Below, piece after piece: positions 15,669 through 22,601 of a DNA stretch of 64,000 bases. Below the pieces are notes generated by a model that did not search any database, was not told where the DNA came from, and was given only the letters and a program-made list of their open reading frames with translations. The stretch comes from Olsenella sp. An188 (GTDB lineage Bacteria; Actinomycetota; Coriobacteriia; Coriobacteriales; Atopobiaceae): NCBI RefSeq assembly GCF_002160255.1, contig NZ_NFKF01000009.1, positions 1 to 64,000 of the forward strand. The letters are read 5' to 3'. Position 1 is the stretch's first letter. The number at the start of each line of letters is the position of its first letter. Both the position numbers and the translations under genes were made by a program.

Positions 15669-16190
15669 CTAGGCAGCCTGCTTCTGCTCCGACACGGCGC
15701 TGACGGTGCGGGCGAGGCCCGACGGGACCTCGTTGACGCACACGGCGATGCCGCGGGCGAAGCCGCTGATGAGGCCAGCGATCTGACCCATGAGCTGCTC
15801 GCGGTTGGGCAGGTCGGCGTAGGCCTTGGCCTCATCGGCCGTGAGGGCCTTGCCGTCTGCGATGGCGCCCACGAACTCCATCTTCTTCAGCTTCTCGGAC
15901 TGCTCCTTGATGACCTTGGCGGCATCGACGGGGTCCTTCTCGAAGAAGACGTACGCGCAGGTGCCCGCGAGGGCGTCATCGAGCGTCGGCATGCCGGCGT
16001 TCTCCAGGGCGAGCTTGACGATGTTGTTCTTGTACACCTTCATCTCGGCACCCGCCTCGCGCAGGGCGCGGCGGACCTCCTGGGTCTCCTTGACGGAGAG
16101 GCCGCGGTAGTCGACGACAAAGACGCCCTGGGAGGCCTCGAGCGAGCTCGCGACCTTCTCCAGCATCTCGACGTTGGACTTGGATGGCAT
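15669..16190 (-). CDS. rplJ: Ribosomal protein L10
   Basis: This 173-residue protein anchors L7/L12 dimers at the base of the ribosomal stalk. It starts MPSKSNVEMLEKVASSLEAS, and the conserved DYRGLSVKETQEVRR and YKNNIVKLA segments follow. The C-terminal helix that binds L12 is present. GGGAGG lies eight bases upstream of the ATG. An L10-leader RNA and its own promoter precede it, so L10(L12) probably represses its own synthesis. Confidence 0.96.
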   Translation of the reverse strand: MPSKSNVEMLEKVASSLEASQGVFVVDYRGLSVKETQEVRRALREAGAEMKVYKNNIVKLALENAGMPTLDDALAGTCAYVFFEKDPVDAAKVIKEQSEKLKKMEFVGAIADGKALTADEAKAYADLPNREQLMGQIAGLISGFARGIAVCVNEVPSGLARTVSAVSEQKQAA

Positions 16191-16258
16191 GTTCTTGCAC
16201 CTCCCTTGCATGCGGTCTGGCACGAGCCGCCAACGCTGGCGGGCCTTCCGCATGAGAA

Positions 16259-16410
16259 GACCCCGCTTGGCGCAGCCAAAGCGGGGTCCTCGAAGATGCT
16301 ATCTCTGAGACCACCTCGGCAGGCGGGTTTCCCCTTTGAGCCTTGCGGCACCGGCTGTCTTTGGCAGCGGACGTGCGATGTTCACTACACACGAGACGGG
16401 CGTCTCGCGC
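16259..16410 (-). ncRNA. Ribosomal protein L10 leader (autoregulatory mRNA element)
   Basis: Between the predicted rplJ start site (about 16410) and the gene, the minus strand has the conserved features of bacterial L10 leaders. A segment AAAGACAGCCGGTGCCGC leads into CTGCCGAGGTGG (core 16311-16362), the L10-binding kink-turn region. A strong hairpin follows (GACCCCGCTTGGC at 16259-16271 against GCCAAAGCGGGGTC ending 16287), which can act as an attenuator. Recognition is by motif and position. A covariance-model search would settle it. Confidence 0.75.
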
Positions 16411-16443
16411 TCGGTCATTCTGACACGAGGCAAGACGCCCGTC
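16395..16443. repeat. Perfect 11-base inverted repeat across the rplJ promoter
   Basis: GACGGGCGTCT (16395-16405) and AGACGCCCGTC (16433-16443) are exact reverse complements 27 bases apart. The right arm overlaps the -35 box and the left arm lies just past the start site, so it could be an operator. Read from rplA it could instead be a weak terminator hairpin. Confidence 0.5.
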
Positions 16444-16445
16444 AA
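16417..16445 (-). promoter_or_regulatory. Probable promoter of rplJL
   Basis: On the minus strand TTGACG (16440-16445) and CAGAAT (16417-16422) are 17 bases apart. The start site would be near 16410, immediately before the L10 leader. A copy of GGCGAGAAGGAC (16464-16475) lies just upstream, overlapping the end of rplA. Confidence 0.55.
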
Positions 16446-16474
16446 GCGCTCTTCACAAAATCTGGCGAGAAGGA

Positions 16475-17182
16475 CTAGTCCTCCATGAGGTTGCGGGTCT
16501 TGGAGGAGTCGACCTTGATGCCAGGGCCCATCGTGGTGGAGATCACGACGGACTTGACGTACTTGCCCTTGGCGCTCGACGGCTTGACGCGGAGCAGCTC
16601 GTTGATGAGCGCGCCGTAGTTCTCGACGAGCTTCTGGGTGTCGAAGGACACCTTGCCCATCGGGACGTGGCAGATGCCGTAGCGGTCGGCGCGGTACTCG
16701 ACGCGGCCGGCCTTGAGCTCGCCGACCATCTTGGCGACGTCCATGGTCACGGTGCCGAGCTTGGGGTTGGGCATGAGGCCGCGGGGGCCGAGGATCTTGC
16801 CGAGGCGGCCGACCTTGCCCATCATGTTGGGCGTGGCGATGGCGGCGTCGAAGTTCAGCTCGCCGGCCTGGATCTGGGCGACGAGGTCATCGGAGCCGAT
16901 GACGTCGGCGCCGGCGGCCTCGGCCTCGCGGGCCTTCTCGCCCTCGGCGAAGACGGCGACGCGGACGGTCTTGCCGGTGCCGTGGGGCAGGGAGATGGAG
17001 CCGCGGACGTTCTGGTCGGCCTTGCGGGTGTCGACGCCGAGACGGACGGCGACCTCGACGGTCTCGTCAAACTTGGCGGGGGCGAGCTCCTTGGCGAGCT
17101 CCATGGCCTCCTTCGGCGAGTAGAGCTTGGAGCTCTCGACCTTGGCGGCGGCGGCCTTGTAGTTCTTTCCGTGCTTGGGCAT
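16475..17182 (-). CDS. rplA: Ribosomal protein L1
   Basis: This 235-residue protein forms the mobile L1 stalk that releases E-site tRNA. It starts [20 protein letters not shown] and contains [20 protein letters not shown], the L1 signature, and the C-terminal [16 protein letters not shown]. The ATG at 17182 has AGGAGG upstream. It follows rplK, and the gap holds a strong palindrome (17227-17259). Confidence 0.97.
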   Translation of the reverse strand: MPKHGKNYKAAAAKVESSKLYSPKEAMELAKELAPAKFDETVEVAVRLGVDTRKADQNVRGSISLPHGTGKTVRVAVFAEGEKAREAEAAGADVIGSDDLVAQIQAGELNFDAAIATPNMMGKVGRLGKILGPRGLMPNPKLGTVTMDVAKMVGELKAGRVEYRADRYGICHVPMGKVSFDTQKLVENYGALINELLRVKPSSAKGKYVKSVVISTTMGPGIKVDSSKTRNLMED

Positions 17183-17226
17183 TGTGTTACCTCCTGTGGT
17201 CAGCGGGCCTGCGCCCTCCCACATCG

Positions 17227-17259
17227 GATGACGCGAGGGGACAGCCCCCCTCGCGTCAC
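17227..17259. repeat. Palindromic element, copy 2 (rplK-rplA gap)
   Basis: TGACGCGAGGGG (17229-17240) and CCCCTCGCGTCA (17247-17258) form a perfect 12-base stem around six bases. It belongs to the same family as 1425-1456 and 39183-39218. It lies between two cotranscribed ribosomal genes, where a hairpin could modulate read-through or mRNA decay. Confidence 0.6.
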
Positions 17260-17270
17260 TCTAACGACTG

Positions 17271-17699
17271 TTACTCGGCGATGGTGACGCCCATAGAGCG
17301 GGCGGTGCCGGCGACGATCTTCTTGGCGGCCTCGATGTCGTTGGCGTTGAGGTCCGGCATCTTGATCTCGGCGATCTTGGTCAGCTGCTCCTGAGTGAGC
17401 TGGCCCACCTTGTCGCGCTGGGGCACGCCGGAGCCGCTCTTGAGGCCGAGCTCCTTCTTGATGAGCTGGGCCGCGGGCGGGGTCTTGCAGACGAAGTCGA
17501 AGGTGCGGTCCTCGTAGACCGTGATCTCGACGGGGATGATGTCGCCGGCCTTGTCCTGCGTGGCGGCGTTGAACGCCTGGCAGAACTGCATGATGTTGAC
17601 CTGGGCGGCACCGAGGGCAGGGCCGACGGGAGGCGCCGGGTTGGCGGCGCCGGCCGGGATCTGAAGCTTGATGAAGTGGACGACCTTCTTCTTGGCCAT
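17271..17699 (-). CDS. rplK: Ribosomal protein L11
   Basis: The 142-residue protein of the GTPase-associated centre binds 23S rRNA and is the partner of RelA activation and thiopeptide binding. It carries the N-terminal [19 protein letters not shown] proline-rich region and the C-terminal rRNA-binding domain ending [12 protein letters not shown], the family signature. The ATG has AGGAG nine bases upstream. The order nusG-rplK-rplA is standard. Confidence 0.97.
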   Translation of the reverse strand: MAKKKVVHFIKLQIPAGAANPAPPVGPALGAAQVNIMQFCQAFNAATQDKAGDIIPVEITVYEDRTFDFVCKTPPAAQLIKKELGLKSGSGVPQRDKVGQLTQEQLTKIAEIKMPDLNANDIEAAKKIVAGTARSMGVTIAE

Positions 17700-17791
17700 G
17701 GTGGTTCTCCTTGAAAGCAGACTCGTGGGACTATCTAGGCGCCGCACCCGAGAAGCAATCCTCACCGATTCGGGCGGGCGGGAACTCCTCC

Positions 17792-18340
17792 TTAGGCGAT
17801 GACCGTGACCTGGTCGAGCGTGAGCTCGACGGGGGTCTCGCGGCCGAAGATCATGAGCATGACCTTGATCTTGCCGGACTCGGCGCTGACCTCGGAGACG
17901 ATGCCGTCGAAGTCGGCGAGCGGGCCGGAGAGGACGCGCACGGACTGGCCGGGCTCGATGTTGGTGGAGGTGCGCTTGGGCACGGAGACCGCGGCGCCCC
18001 GGACGCCCGAGCGGCGCATAATCTTGTCGAACTCGCTGCGGCGCAGCGGGGAGGGCTTGCCGTCGGGGCCGACGAAGCCGGTCACGCCGGGGGTGTTGCG
18101 CACGAAGGACCAGGTGTCGTCGTTGCCCTCCATGCGGACGAGGACGTAGCTCGGCAGGACCTTGGACTCCTTGGTCTCGCGCTTGCCGCCGTCCTTGATC
18201 TCCGTGACCTCCTCGGTCGGGATCTGGATGTCGGCAATCTGGTCCTGCATGCCCATCATCTCGATGCGGTGCTCGAGGTCGGCCTTGACCTTGTTCTCGT
18301 AGCCGGAGTAGGTGTGGATGACGTACCAGCGCTTAGCCAT
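17792..18340 (-). CDS. nusG: Transcription termination/antitermination factor NusG
   Basis: This 182-residue elongation factor bridges RNA polymerase with Rho or ribosomes. The NGN domain ([19 protein letters not shown], then LPSYVLVRM and [11 protein letters not shown]) is followed by the C-terminal KOW domain ([15 protein letters not shown]). The length is close to E. coli NusG, without the long N-terminal extension of many actinobacteria. It lies three bases after secE, so the two are coupled. Confidence 0.96.
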   Translation of the reverse strand: MAKRWYVIHTYSGYENKVKADLEHRIEMMGMQDQIADIQIPTEEVTEIKDGGKRETKESKVLPSYVLVRMEGNDDTWSFVRNTPGVTGFVGPDGKPSPLRRSEFDKIMRRSGVRGAAVSVPKRTSTNIEPGQSVRVLSGPLADFDGIVSEVSAESGKIKVMLMIFGRETPVELTLDQVTVIA

Positions 18341-18343
18341 GTT

Positions 18344-18721
18344 CTACCCCCTCAGGCCCGTGAAGCCCACGAGCGCGGCGACGATGCCGGAGTCAACGAG
18401 CCAGATGACCACGCCGAAGATGACGAGCATGATGACGATGGCGACGGAGTAGGTCTTGAGCTCGTCCTTGGAGGGCCAGACCACGCGGCGCATCTCGGAG
18501 CGAACGTCTCCGAGGTAGTTGGCGAGGCGACGGAAGACGCCGGGCTTCTTGTCCTTGTTCTTCTCCGCCTTTGCAGCGGCCTTGGCCTCCTTGGCAGCCT
18601 TCTTCTCCTGGGACGCCCTCTCCTCGGGGGTGACGGATGCGGCCTGGGCCGCCTCGACGCGGGCGCGCTCCTCTGCGCGCGCCTTGCGGGCGCTCCTCTT
18701 GTTACGGTCCTTGTTCGCCAT
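18344..18721 (-). CDS. secE: Preprotein translocase subunit SecE
   Basis: The 125-residue protein has a long Lys/Ala/Glu-rich cytosolic extension (1-58), the amphipathic GDVRSEMRRVVWPSKDELK helix that is the SecE hallmark, and one membrane segment (about residues 92-114, VAIVIMLVIFGVVIWL). It clamps the SecY channel. It precedes nusG in the usual pair. The tRNA-Trp gene is just upstream. Confidence 0.95.
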   Translation of the reverse strand: MANKDRNKRSARKARAEERARVEAAQAASVTPEERASQEKKAAKEAKAAAKAEKNKDKKPGVFRRLANYLGDVRSEMRRVVWPSKDELKTYSVAIVIMLVIFGVVIWLVDSGIVAALVGFTGLRG

Positions 18722-18758
18722 CCCTTGACTCCTCTAGAAGTCGTCCCTTACATGGAAA

Positions 18759-18784
18759 CCGGCTAACCCCGAAGGGATAGCCGG
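18759..18784 (-). terminator. Hairpin between tRNA-Trp and secE
   Basis: CCGGCTA-A-CCC and GGG-A-TAGCCGG (18759-18769 and 18774-18784) form an 11-base stem with one mismatch and a CGAA loop, followed on the minus strand by GTTTCC. It probably ends or processes the tRNA-Trp transcript, with partial read-through into secE. Confidence 0.6.
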
Positions 18785-18794
18785 TGGTGAGATC

Positions 18795-18870
18795 TGGCAG
18801 GCCAGGAAGGACTCGAACCCTCAACAAACGGTTTTGGAGACCGCCGCTCTACCATTGGAGCTACTGGCCT
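18795..18870 (-). tRNA. tRNA-Trp (CCA)
   Basis: The minus strand folds as a cloverleaf: acceptor AGGCCAG with CTGGCCT, discriminator G and an encoded CCA. The anticodon loop CTCCAAA gives CCA, and the T-arm is GGGTTCGAGTCC. It lies between rpmG and secE, a common place for tRNA-Trp. Confidence 0.96.
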
Positions 18871-18887
18871 GTGTGGAAGCCCACCTG

Positions 18888-19037
18888 TTAGCGGGTCTCC
18901 CTGTGAACGGTGTGCTTGCGGCACCACGGGCAGTACTTCTTCAACTCCATGCGATCGGGGTTGTTGGACTTGTTCTTGTCCGTGGTGTAGTTGCGGCGCT
19001 TGCACTCAGTGCACGCGAGGGTAACCAGAGTACGCAT
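18888..19037 (-). CDS. rpmG: Ribosomal protein L33
   Basis: This small 49-residue zinc-ribbon protein of the large subunit reads [19 protein letters not shown] and ends with [17 protein letters not shown]. The two CxxC pairs (CTEC and CPWC) make it the zinc-binding C+ form. The gene lies in the tuf-rpmG-tRNA-Trp-secE-nusG series, which confirms the call. A ribosome-binding site (AGGAGG) precedes the ATG at 19037. Confidence 0.95.
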   Translation of the reverse strand: MRTLVTLACTECKRRNYTTDKNKSNNPDRMELKKYCPWCRKHTVHRETR

Positions 19038-19103
19038 GAATCAGATCCTCCTGAAAATACTTCTCGTTGGAGGGAGTTTCCCTCGAACGTGGCGCGGTGG
19101 TAT

Positions 19104-19133
19104 ACGCTACCATCCCTCCCCGACTTCTGTCAA
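19104..19133 (-). promoter_or_regulatory. Probable promoter of rpmG-tRNA-Trp-secE-nusG
   Basis: On the minus strand a consensus TTGACA (19128-19133) is followed, after 18 bases, by TAGCGT (19104-19109). The start site would be near 19097, about 60 bases ahead of rpmG. Confidence 0.55.
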
Positions 19134-19212
19134 GACTCGACGGGGAACAGCGCGGCTCTCACAAAATGCACAAGAGCCTGGGGTACGAGTCGTGCCCATG
19201 AGGCGCTCGGAA

Positions 19213-19244
19213 GAAAAAGGGCCCGGCACTCAAGTGCCGGGCCC
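19213..19244 (-). terminator. Intrinsic terminator after tuf
   Basis: GGGCCCGGCACT (19219-19230) and AGTGCCGGGCCC (19233-19244) make a perfect 12-base stem. On the minus strand a run of five T follows, about 20 bases past the tuf stop. It separates tuf from rpmG. Confidence 0.9.
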
Positions 19245-19265
19245 GACGAGTCACTGGGTTGTCAG

Positions 19266-20471
19266 CTACTCGATGATGGTGGAGACGCGGCCGTCGCCGA
19301 CGGTGTGGCCACCCTCGCGGATAGCGAACTTGTCGCCCTCCTCCATGGCGATGCCGTGGATGAGCTCGCAGGTGACGGTCACGTGGTCGCCCGGCATGGC
19401 CATCTCGACCTTGGTGCCGTTGGAGTCGGTGAGAGCGGAGATGTCACCGGTGATGTCCGTGGTGCGGAAGTAGAACTGCGGACGGTAGCCGGCGAAGAAC
19501 GGCGTGTGACGGCCGCCCTCCTCCTTGGTGAGGACGTAGATCTCGCCGGTGAACTTCTTGTGCGGCTCGACCGAACCCGGCTTGCAGATGACCTGGCCGC
19601 GCTCGATGTCCTCGCGCTTGATGCCGCGGAGGAGCAGGCCGACGTTGTCGCCAGCCTCGCAGAAGTCCATGGTCTTGCGGAACATCTCGATGCCGGTGAC
19701 GACGGAGCTCTGCTTCTCGCGGATGCCGACGATCTCGACCGGCTCGTTGAGCTTGAGCTGACCACGCTCGACACGACCGGTGGCGACGGTGCCGCGGCCG
19801 GAGATGGTCATGACGTCCTCGATGGCCATGAGGAACGGCTTGTCGTTGTCACGCGGCGGGGTCGGGATGTACTCGTCGACGGCGTGCATGAGCTCGATGA
19901 TGGAGTCAACCCACTTCTGCTCGCCGTTGAGGGCGCCGAGGCCGGAGCCACGGATGATCGGCAGGTCGTCTCCGGGGAAGCCGTACTCGGAGAGGAGGTC
20001 ACGGGTCTCCATCTCGACGAGGTCGATGAGCTCCTCGTCGTCAACCATGTCGCACTTGTTGAGGAAGACGATGATGTAGGGGACGCCGACCTGACGGGCG
20101 AGAAGGATGTGCTCGCGGGTCTGGGCCATGGGGCCGTCGGTGGCGGCGATGACGAGGATGGCGCCGTCCATCTGAGCCGCGCCGGAGATCATGTTCTTGA
20201 TGTAGTCGGCGTGGCCGGGGCAGTCGACGTGGGCGTAGTGACGCTCCCAGGTCTCGTACTCGATGTGGGCAACGTTGATGGTGATGCCGCGCTGACGCTC
20301 CTCGGGGGCCTTGTCGATGTTCTCGAAGGCGGTGTAGTCGGCCTTGCAGCCCTCGGTCTCAGAGAGGACCTTGGTGATGGCCGCGGTCGTCGTGGTCTTG
20401 CCGTGGTCGACGTGACCAATCGTACCGATGTTTACGTGGGGCTTAGAACGATCGAACTTCTCCTTGGCCAT
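19266..20471 (-). CDS. tuf: Elongation factor Tu
   Basis: This 401-residue GTPase delivers aminoacyl-tRNA to the ribosome. It has the P-loop [24 protein letters not shown] (G3), NKCD (G4), and the C-terminal beta-barrel domains with [20 protein letters not shown]. The ATG at 20471 has AAAGGAGG upstream. It lies downstream of four tRNA genes, as tufB does in E. coli. Only one tuf copy is visible in the window. Confidence 0.97.
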   Translation of the reverse strand: MAKEKFDRSKPHVNIGTIGHVDHGKTTTTAAITKVLSETEGCKADYTAFENIDKAPEERQRGITINVAHIEYETWERHYAHVDCPGHADYIKNMISGAAQMDGAILVIAATDGPMAQTREHILLARQVGVPYIIVFLNKCDMVDDEELIDLVEMETRDLLSEYGFPGDDLPIIRGSGLGALNGEQKWVDSIIELMHAVDEYIPTPPRDNDKPFLMAIEDVMTISGRGTVATGRVERGQLKLNEPVEIVGIREKQSSVVTGIEMFRKTMDFCEAGDNVGLLLRGIKREDIERGQVICKPGSVEPHKKFTGEIYVLTKEEGGRHTPFFAGYRPQFYFRTTDITGDISALTDSNGTKVEMAMPGDHVTVTCELIHGIAMEEGDKFAIREGGHTVGDGRVSTIIE

Positions 20472-20535
20472 GTGCCATCCTCCTTTGGACTAACCTGTTC
20501 GGCCATCCCGTCGTGCTAACGCGTTCTTATGCTAA

Positions 20536-20553
20536 GCGGCGCCGAAGCGCCGC
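20536..20553 (-). terminator. Hairpin between the tRNA cluster and tuf
   Basis: GCGGCGC (20536-20542) and GCGCCGC (20547-20553) form a perfect stem with a CGAA loop ten bases past tRNA-Met. Only a weak TTAGCATAAG follows, so it may be a tRNA-processing or partial-termination signal, with tuf read-through possible. Confidence 0.5.
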
Positions 20554-20562
20554 CAAGAACTC

Positions 20563-20639
20563 TGGTACCGGTGACTGGACTCGAACCAGTGACATCGCGG
20601 GTATGAGCCGCGTGCTCTAACCAACTGAGCTACACCGGC
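20563..20639 (-). tRNA. tRNA-Met (CAT), probably elongator
   Basis: A complete cloverleaf with acceptor GCCGGTG/CACCGGT (first pair G-U), discriminator A and encoded CCA. The anticodon arm CGCGG-CTCATAC-CCGCG gives CAT. The anticodon stem lacks the three G-C pairs of initiator tRNA, so it is called elongator. A tRNA-Ile read through lysidine cannot be excluded by eye. Confidence 0.9.
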
Positions 20640-20667
20640 GTGGTGCCGTACGACTGAAGGCGGAAAG

Positions 20668-20743
20668 TGGAGCCCGCGACCGGATTTGAACCGGTGACCT
20701 CTTCGTTACCAACGAAGTGCTCTACCGACTGAGCTACACGGGC
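20668..20743 (-). tRNA. tRNA-Thr (GGT)
   Basis: Acceptor GCCCGTG with CGCGGGC, discriminator T and encoded CCA. The anticodon arm CTTCG-TTGGTAA-CGAAG gives GGT, and the T-arm is CCGGTTCAAATCCGG. It sits between tRNA-Tyr and tRNA-Met. Confidence 0.95.
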
Positions 20744-20746
20744 AGA

Positions 20747-20830
20747 TGGTGGGGATGCTTGGACTCGAACCAAGGAACCCAGAGGGAGCGGATTTACAGT
20801 CCGCCGCAGTTGCCGCTGTGCCACATCCCC
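20747..20830 (-). tRNA. tRNA-Tyr (GTA)
   Basis: An 84-base class II tRNA with a long variable arm. The acceptor is GGGGATG/CATCCCC with discriminator A and encoded CCA. The anticodon arm GCGGA-CTGTAAA-TCCGC gives GTA. Only three bases separate it from tRNA-Thr. Confidence 0.95.
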
Positions 20831-21002
20831 ATTCCGTTTTCAGCCACCCTGCGGAGCACGCTCTCCCCCGCAAAGCGGAAGATAGATTACGACGCGCGCA
20901 AGAACTTGTCAACGTATACCCCGCAGCCGGGCGTATCCATACTCACGAGACGCACACATCCGCAGGTAGGGGCCAGAGTATGCGGGAGTCGACAAACGCA
21001 GC

Positions 21003-21029
21003 GAGGCCGCGGCGGGAAGCCACGGCCTC
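21003..21029 (-). terminator. Hairpin after tRNA-Thr (TGT)
   Basis: GAGGCCG-C-GGC and GCC-A-CGGCCTC (21003-21013 and 21019-21029) form an 11-base stem with one mismatch, 12 bases beyond the tRNA 3' end. No T-run follows. The rest of the 210-base gap to tRNA-Tyr shows nothing else I can name. Confidence 0.4.
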
Positions 21030-21040
21030 GAAAGTTTCTC

Positions 21041-21115
21041 TGGAGCCGGCAGAGGGAGTCGAACCCCCAACCCACGGTTTACAAAACCGTTGCTCTGCCA
21101 TTGAGCCATGCCGGC
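21041..21115 (-). tRNA. tRNA-Thr (TGT)
   Basis: Acceptor GCCGGCA/TGCCGGC, discriminator T and encoded CCA. The anticodon arm ACGGT-TTTGTAA-ACCGT gives TGT. It is the first tRNA of the group ahead of tuf, as thrU is ahead of tufB in E. coli. Confidence 0.95.
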
Positions 21116-21154
21116 ATGCCCGTACATGATAGCAGGCCGGGCCCCAAAAGGGGA

Positions 21155-21694
21155 CTAGCCGCGCAGCATGCGCCAGAGCTTCTCGCGTGCGACGGGGTCG
21201 ATGCGGTCCTCCAGGCGCATGTGCTGGGTCTGGCGCTCGGCGTTCTCGCGCTCGTACTCCACGGCCAGGGCGTCCATGTTGGTCACCAGCACGTCGCTGG
21301 AGACGCGCGTCACCGGCACGCCGCCCACCGTGGCGCGGATGGTGTTGTCCGAGGTCACCACCGTCACGGCCTTGGGCGCCAGCCGCGCCTCCGTGACCAG
21401 GCGCTCGATCACCGTGTCCGCCGACTCCCCCGCCGGCGAGAAGACCATGCGCACGCCCGCCTTGGAGAGGGCCGGCCGCTCCGGGGAGACGTTGCCGGCG
21501 GCGTCGAAGACGACGACCGGCTCGTAGCGCCCCTTGGCGTAGGCCGCCACGTCCGCCACCAGCAGGTCGCGCGCCTGCTCGAAGGGGTCCCCCTCCGCCG
21601 TCTCGTCCATGCGGGCCAGGTAGCGCGCCGACTTGTAGATCACGTTGTACCCGTCCACGACAAGCAGCTCGCGCGGCGCGCCCGCGCTAGGCAC
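21155..21694 (-). CDS. NYN-domain endoribonuclease, YacP/Rae1 family
   Basis: The 179-residue protein has the PIN-like NYN start ELLVVDGYNVIYKSARYL and the acidic residues of VVVFDAAGN, ADTVIERL and VTSDN that form the nuclease site. In Bacillus the homologue Rae1 (YacP) cuts mRNA in the ribosomal A site, and its gene also follows the rlmB homologue. The start is taken as the GTG at 21694. It overlaps the rlmB stop by eight bases and has GAGG upstream. Cotranslation with rlmB is likely. Confidence 0.85.
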   Translation of the reverse strand: MPSAGAPRELLVVDGYNVIYKSARYLARMDETAEGDPFEQARDLLVADVAAYAKGRYEPVVVFDAAGNVSPERPALSKAGVRMVFSPAGESADTVIERLVTEARLAPKAVTVVTSDNTIRATVGGVPVTRVSSDVLVTNMDALAVEYERENAERQTQHMRLEDRIDPVAREKLWRMLRG

Positions 21695-22598
21695 CGGCCT
21701 CGCCGCCCATCTCCTGGCGCCGCAGCCACTCGTAGCAGAGCACCGTCGTGGCCTGGGCGACGTTGAGCGACTCCACGCGCCCGCGCTGCGGCAGCCTGCA
21801 CGCAAAGTCGCACTTCTCGGCGACGAGGCGTGAGATTCCCTCGCCCTCCGAGCCCATCACGAGCGCGAGGCGGCCGCCCATGGGCGCGTGCCACACGTCC
21901 TGCTCGGCGTGCTCGGTGGCGGCGCAGGCCCAGAAGCCCGCCTGCTGGAGCCGCTCGATCGCACGGGCGAGGTTGGGCACCTGCGCTATGGGCAGGTGCA
22001 TGACGGCGCCCGCGGAGGTCTTGTACGCGCCCACGCCCACCGAGGCCGAGCGAGCCTTGGCGACCACCACACCCGCCGCGCCCACGACCTCGGCCGTGCG
22101 CACGATGGCGCCGAAGTTGCCCTGGTCGGTCACGTGGTCGAGCACCACGACGAGCGCGCCGGCAGGTCCCGCGGCCGCGATCACGTCGTCGAGCTCCGCG
22201 TAGGCGAAGGGGCGCGTCCGCACCATCACGCCCTGATGGGCGCCGTGGCTCGAGAGGGCGTCGAGCCGGGAGCGCGGCACGCGCTCCACGGGGACGCCGG
22301 CGTCCTCGAGGCGCGCGGCCAGCCGCTCGAGCGCCTGGTCACGCTCGCCGGAGCGCTCCTGGACGAGCGCCGAGCGCAGCGGCATCCCGCAGGAGAGCGC
22401 CTCCTCCACCGCGCGGCGCCCCTCGACGAGGTCGCCGCGGTCGCGCGCGTCGCGGCGCTGGGCGCCGGGGCGAGGCGCGGGCGGGCGGTTCTTCTCGGCA
22501 CGCCTGCCCTTGCCCTGGACGGGACGGACGGGACGCGCCCCCTTGCCCTTGCCTCCCCGGACGTCACGCCCGGGCGTCCTGGACTGACCCTTCGCCAT
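21687..22598 (-). CDS. rlmB: 23S rRNA 2'-O-methyltransferase, TrmH/RlmB family (SPOUT)
   Basis: The 303-residue protein begins with a Lys/Arg-rich disordered tail (about 1-55). A substrate-binding domain follows, and then the knotted SPOUT domain with its three motifs DQGNFGAIVRTAE, GSEGEGIS and ESLNVAQA. The family uses SAM to methylate ribose in rRNA or tRNA. RlmB-like specificity is inferred from gene context next to cysS, as in Bacillus. The ATG has AAGGAG upstream and lies three bases after the cysS stop. Confidence 0.9.
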   Translation of the reverse strand: MAKGQSRTPGRDVRGGKGKGARPVRPVQGKGRRAEKNRPPAPRPGAQRRDARDRGDLVEGRRAVEEALSCGMPLRSALVQERSGERDQALERLAARLEDAGVPVERVPRSRLDALSSHGAHQGVMVRTRPFAYAELDDVIAAAGPAGALVVVLDHVTDQGNFGAIVRTAEVVGAAGVVVAKARSASVGVGAYKTSAGAVMHLPIAQVPNLARAIERLQQAGFWACAATEHAEQDVWHAPMGGRLALVMGSEGEGISRLVAEKCDFACRLPQRGRVESLNVAQATTVLCYEWLRRQEMGGEAGA

Positions 22599-22601
22599 GG
22601 C

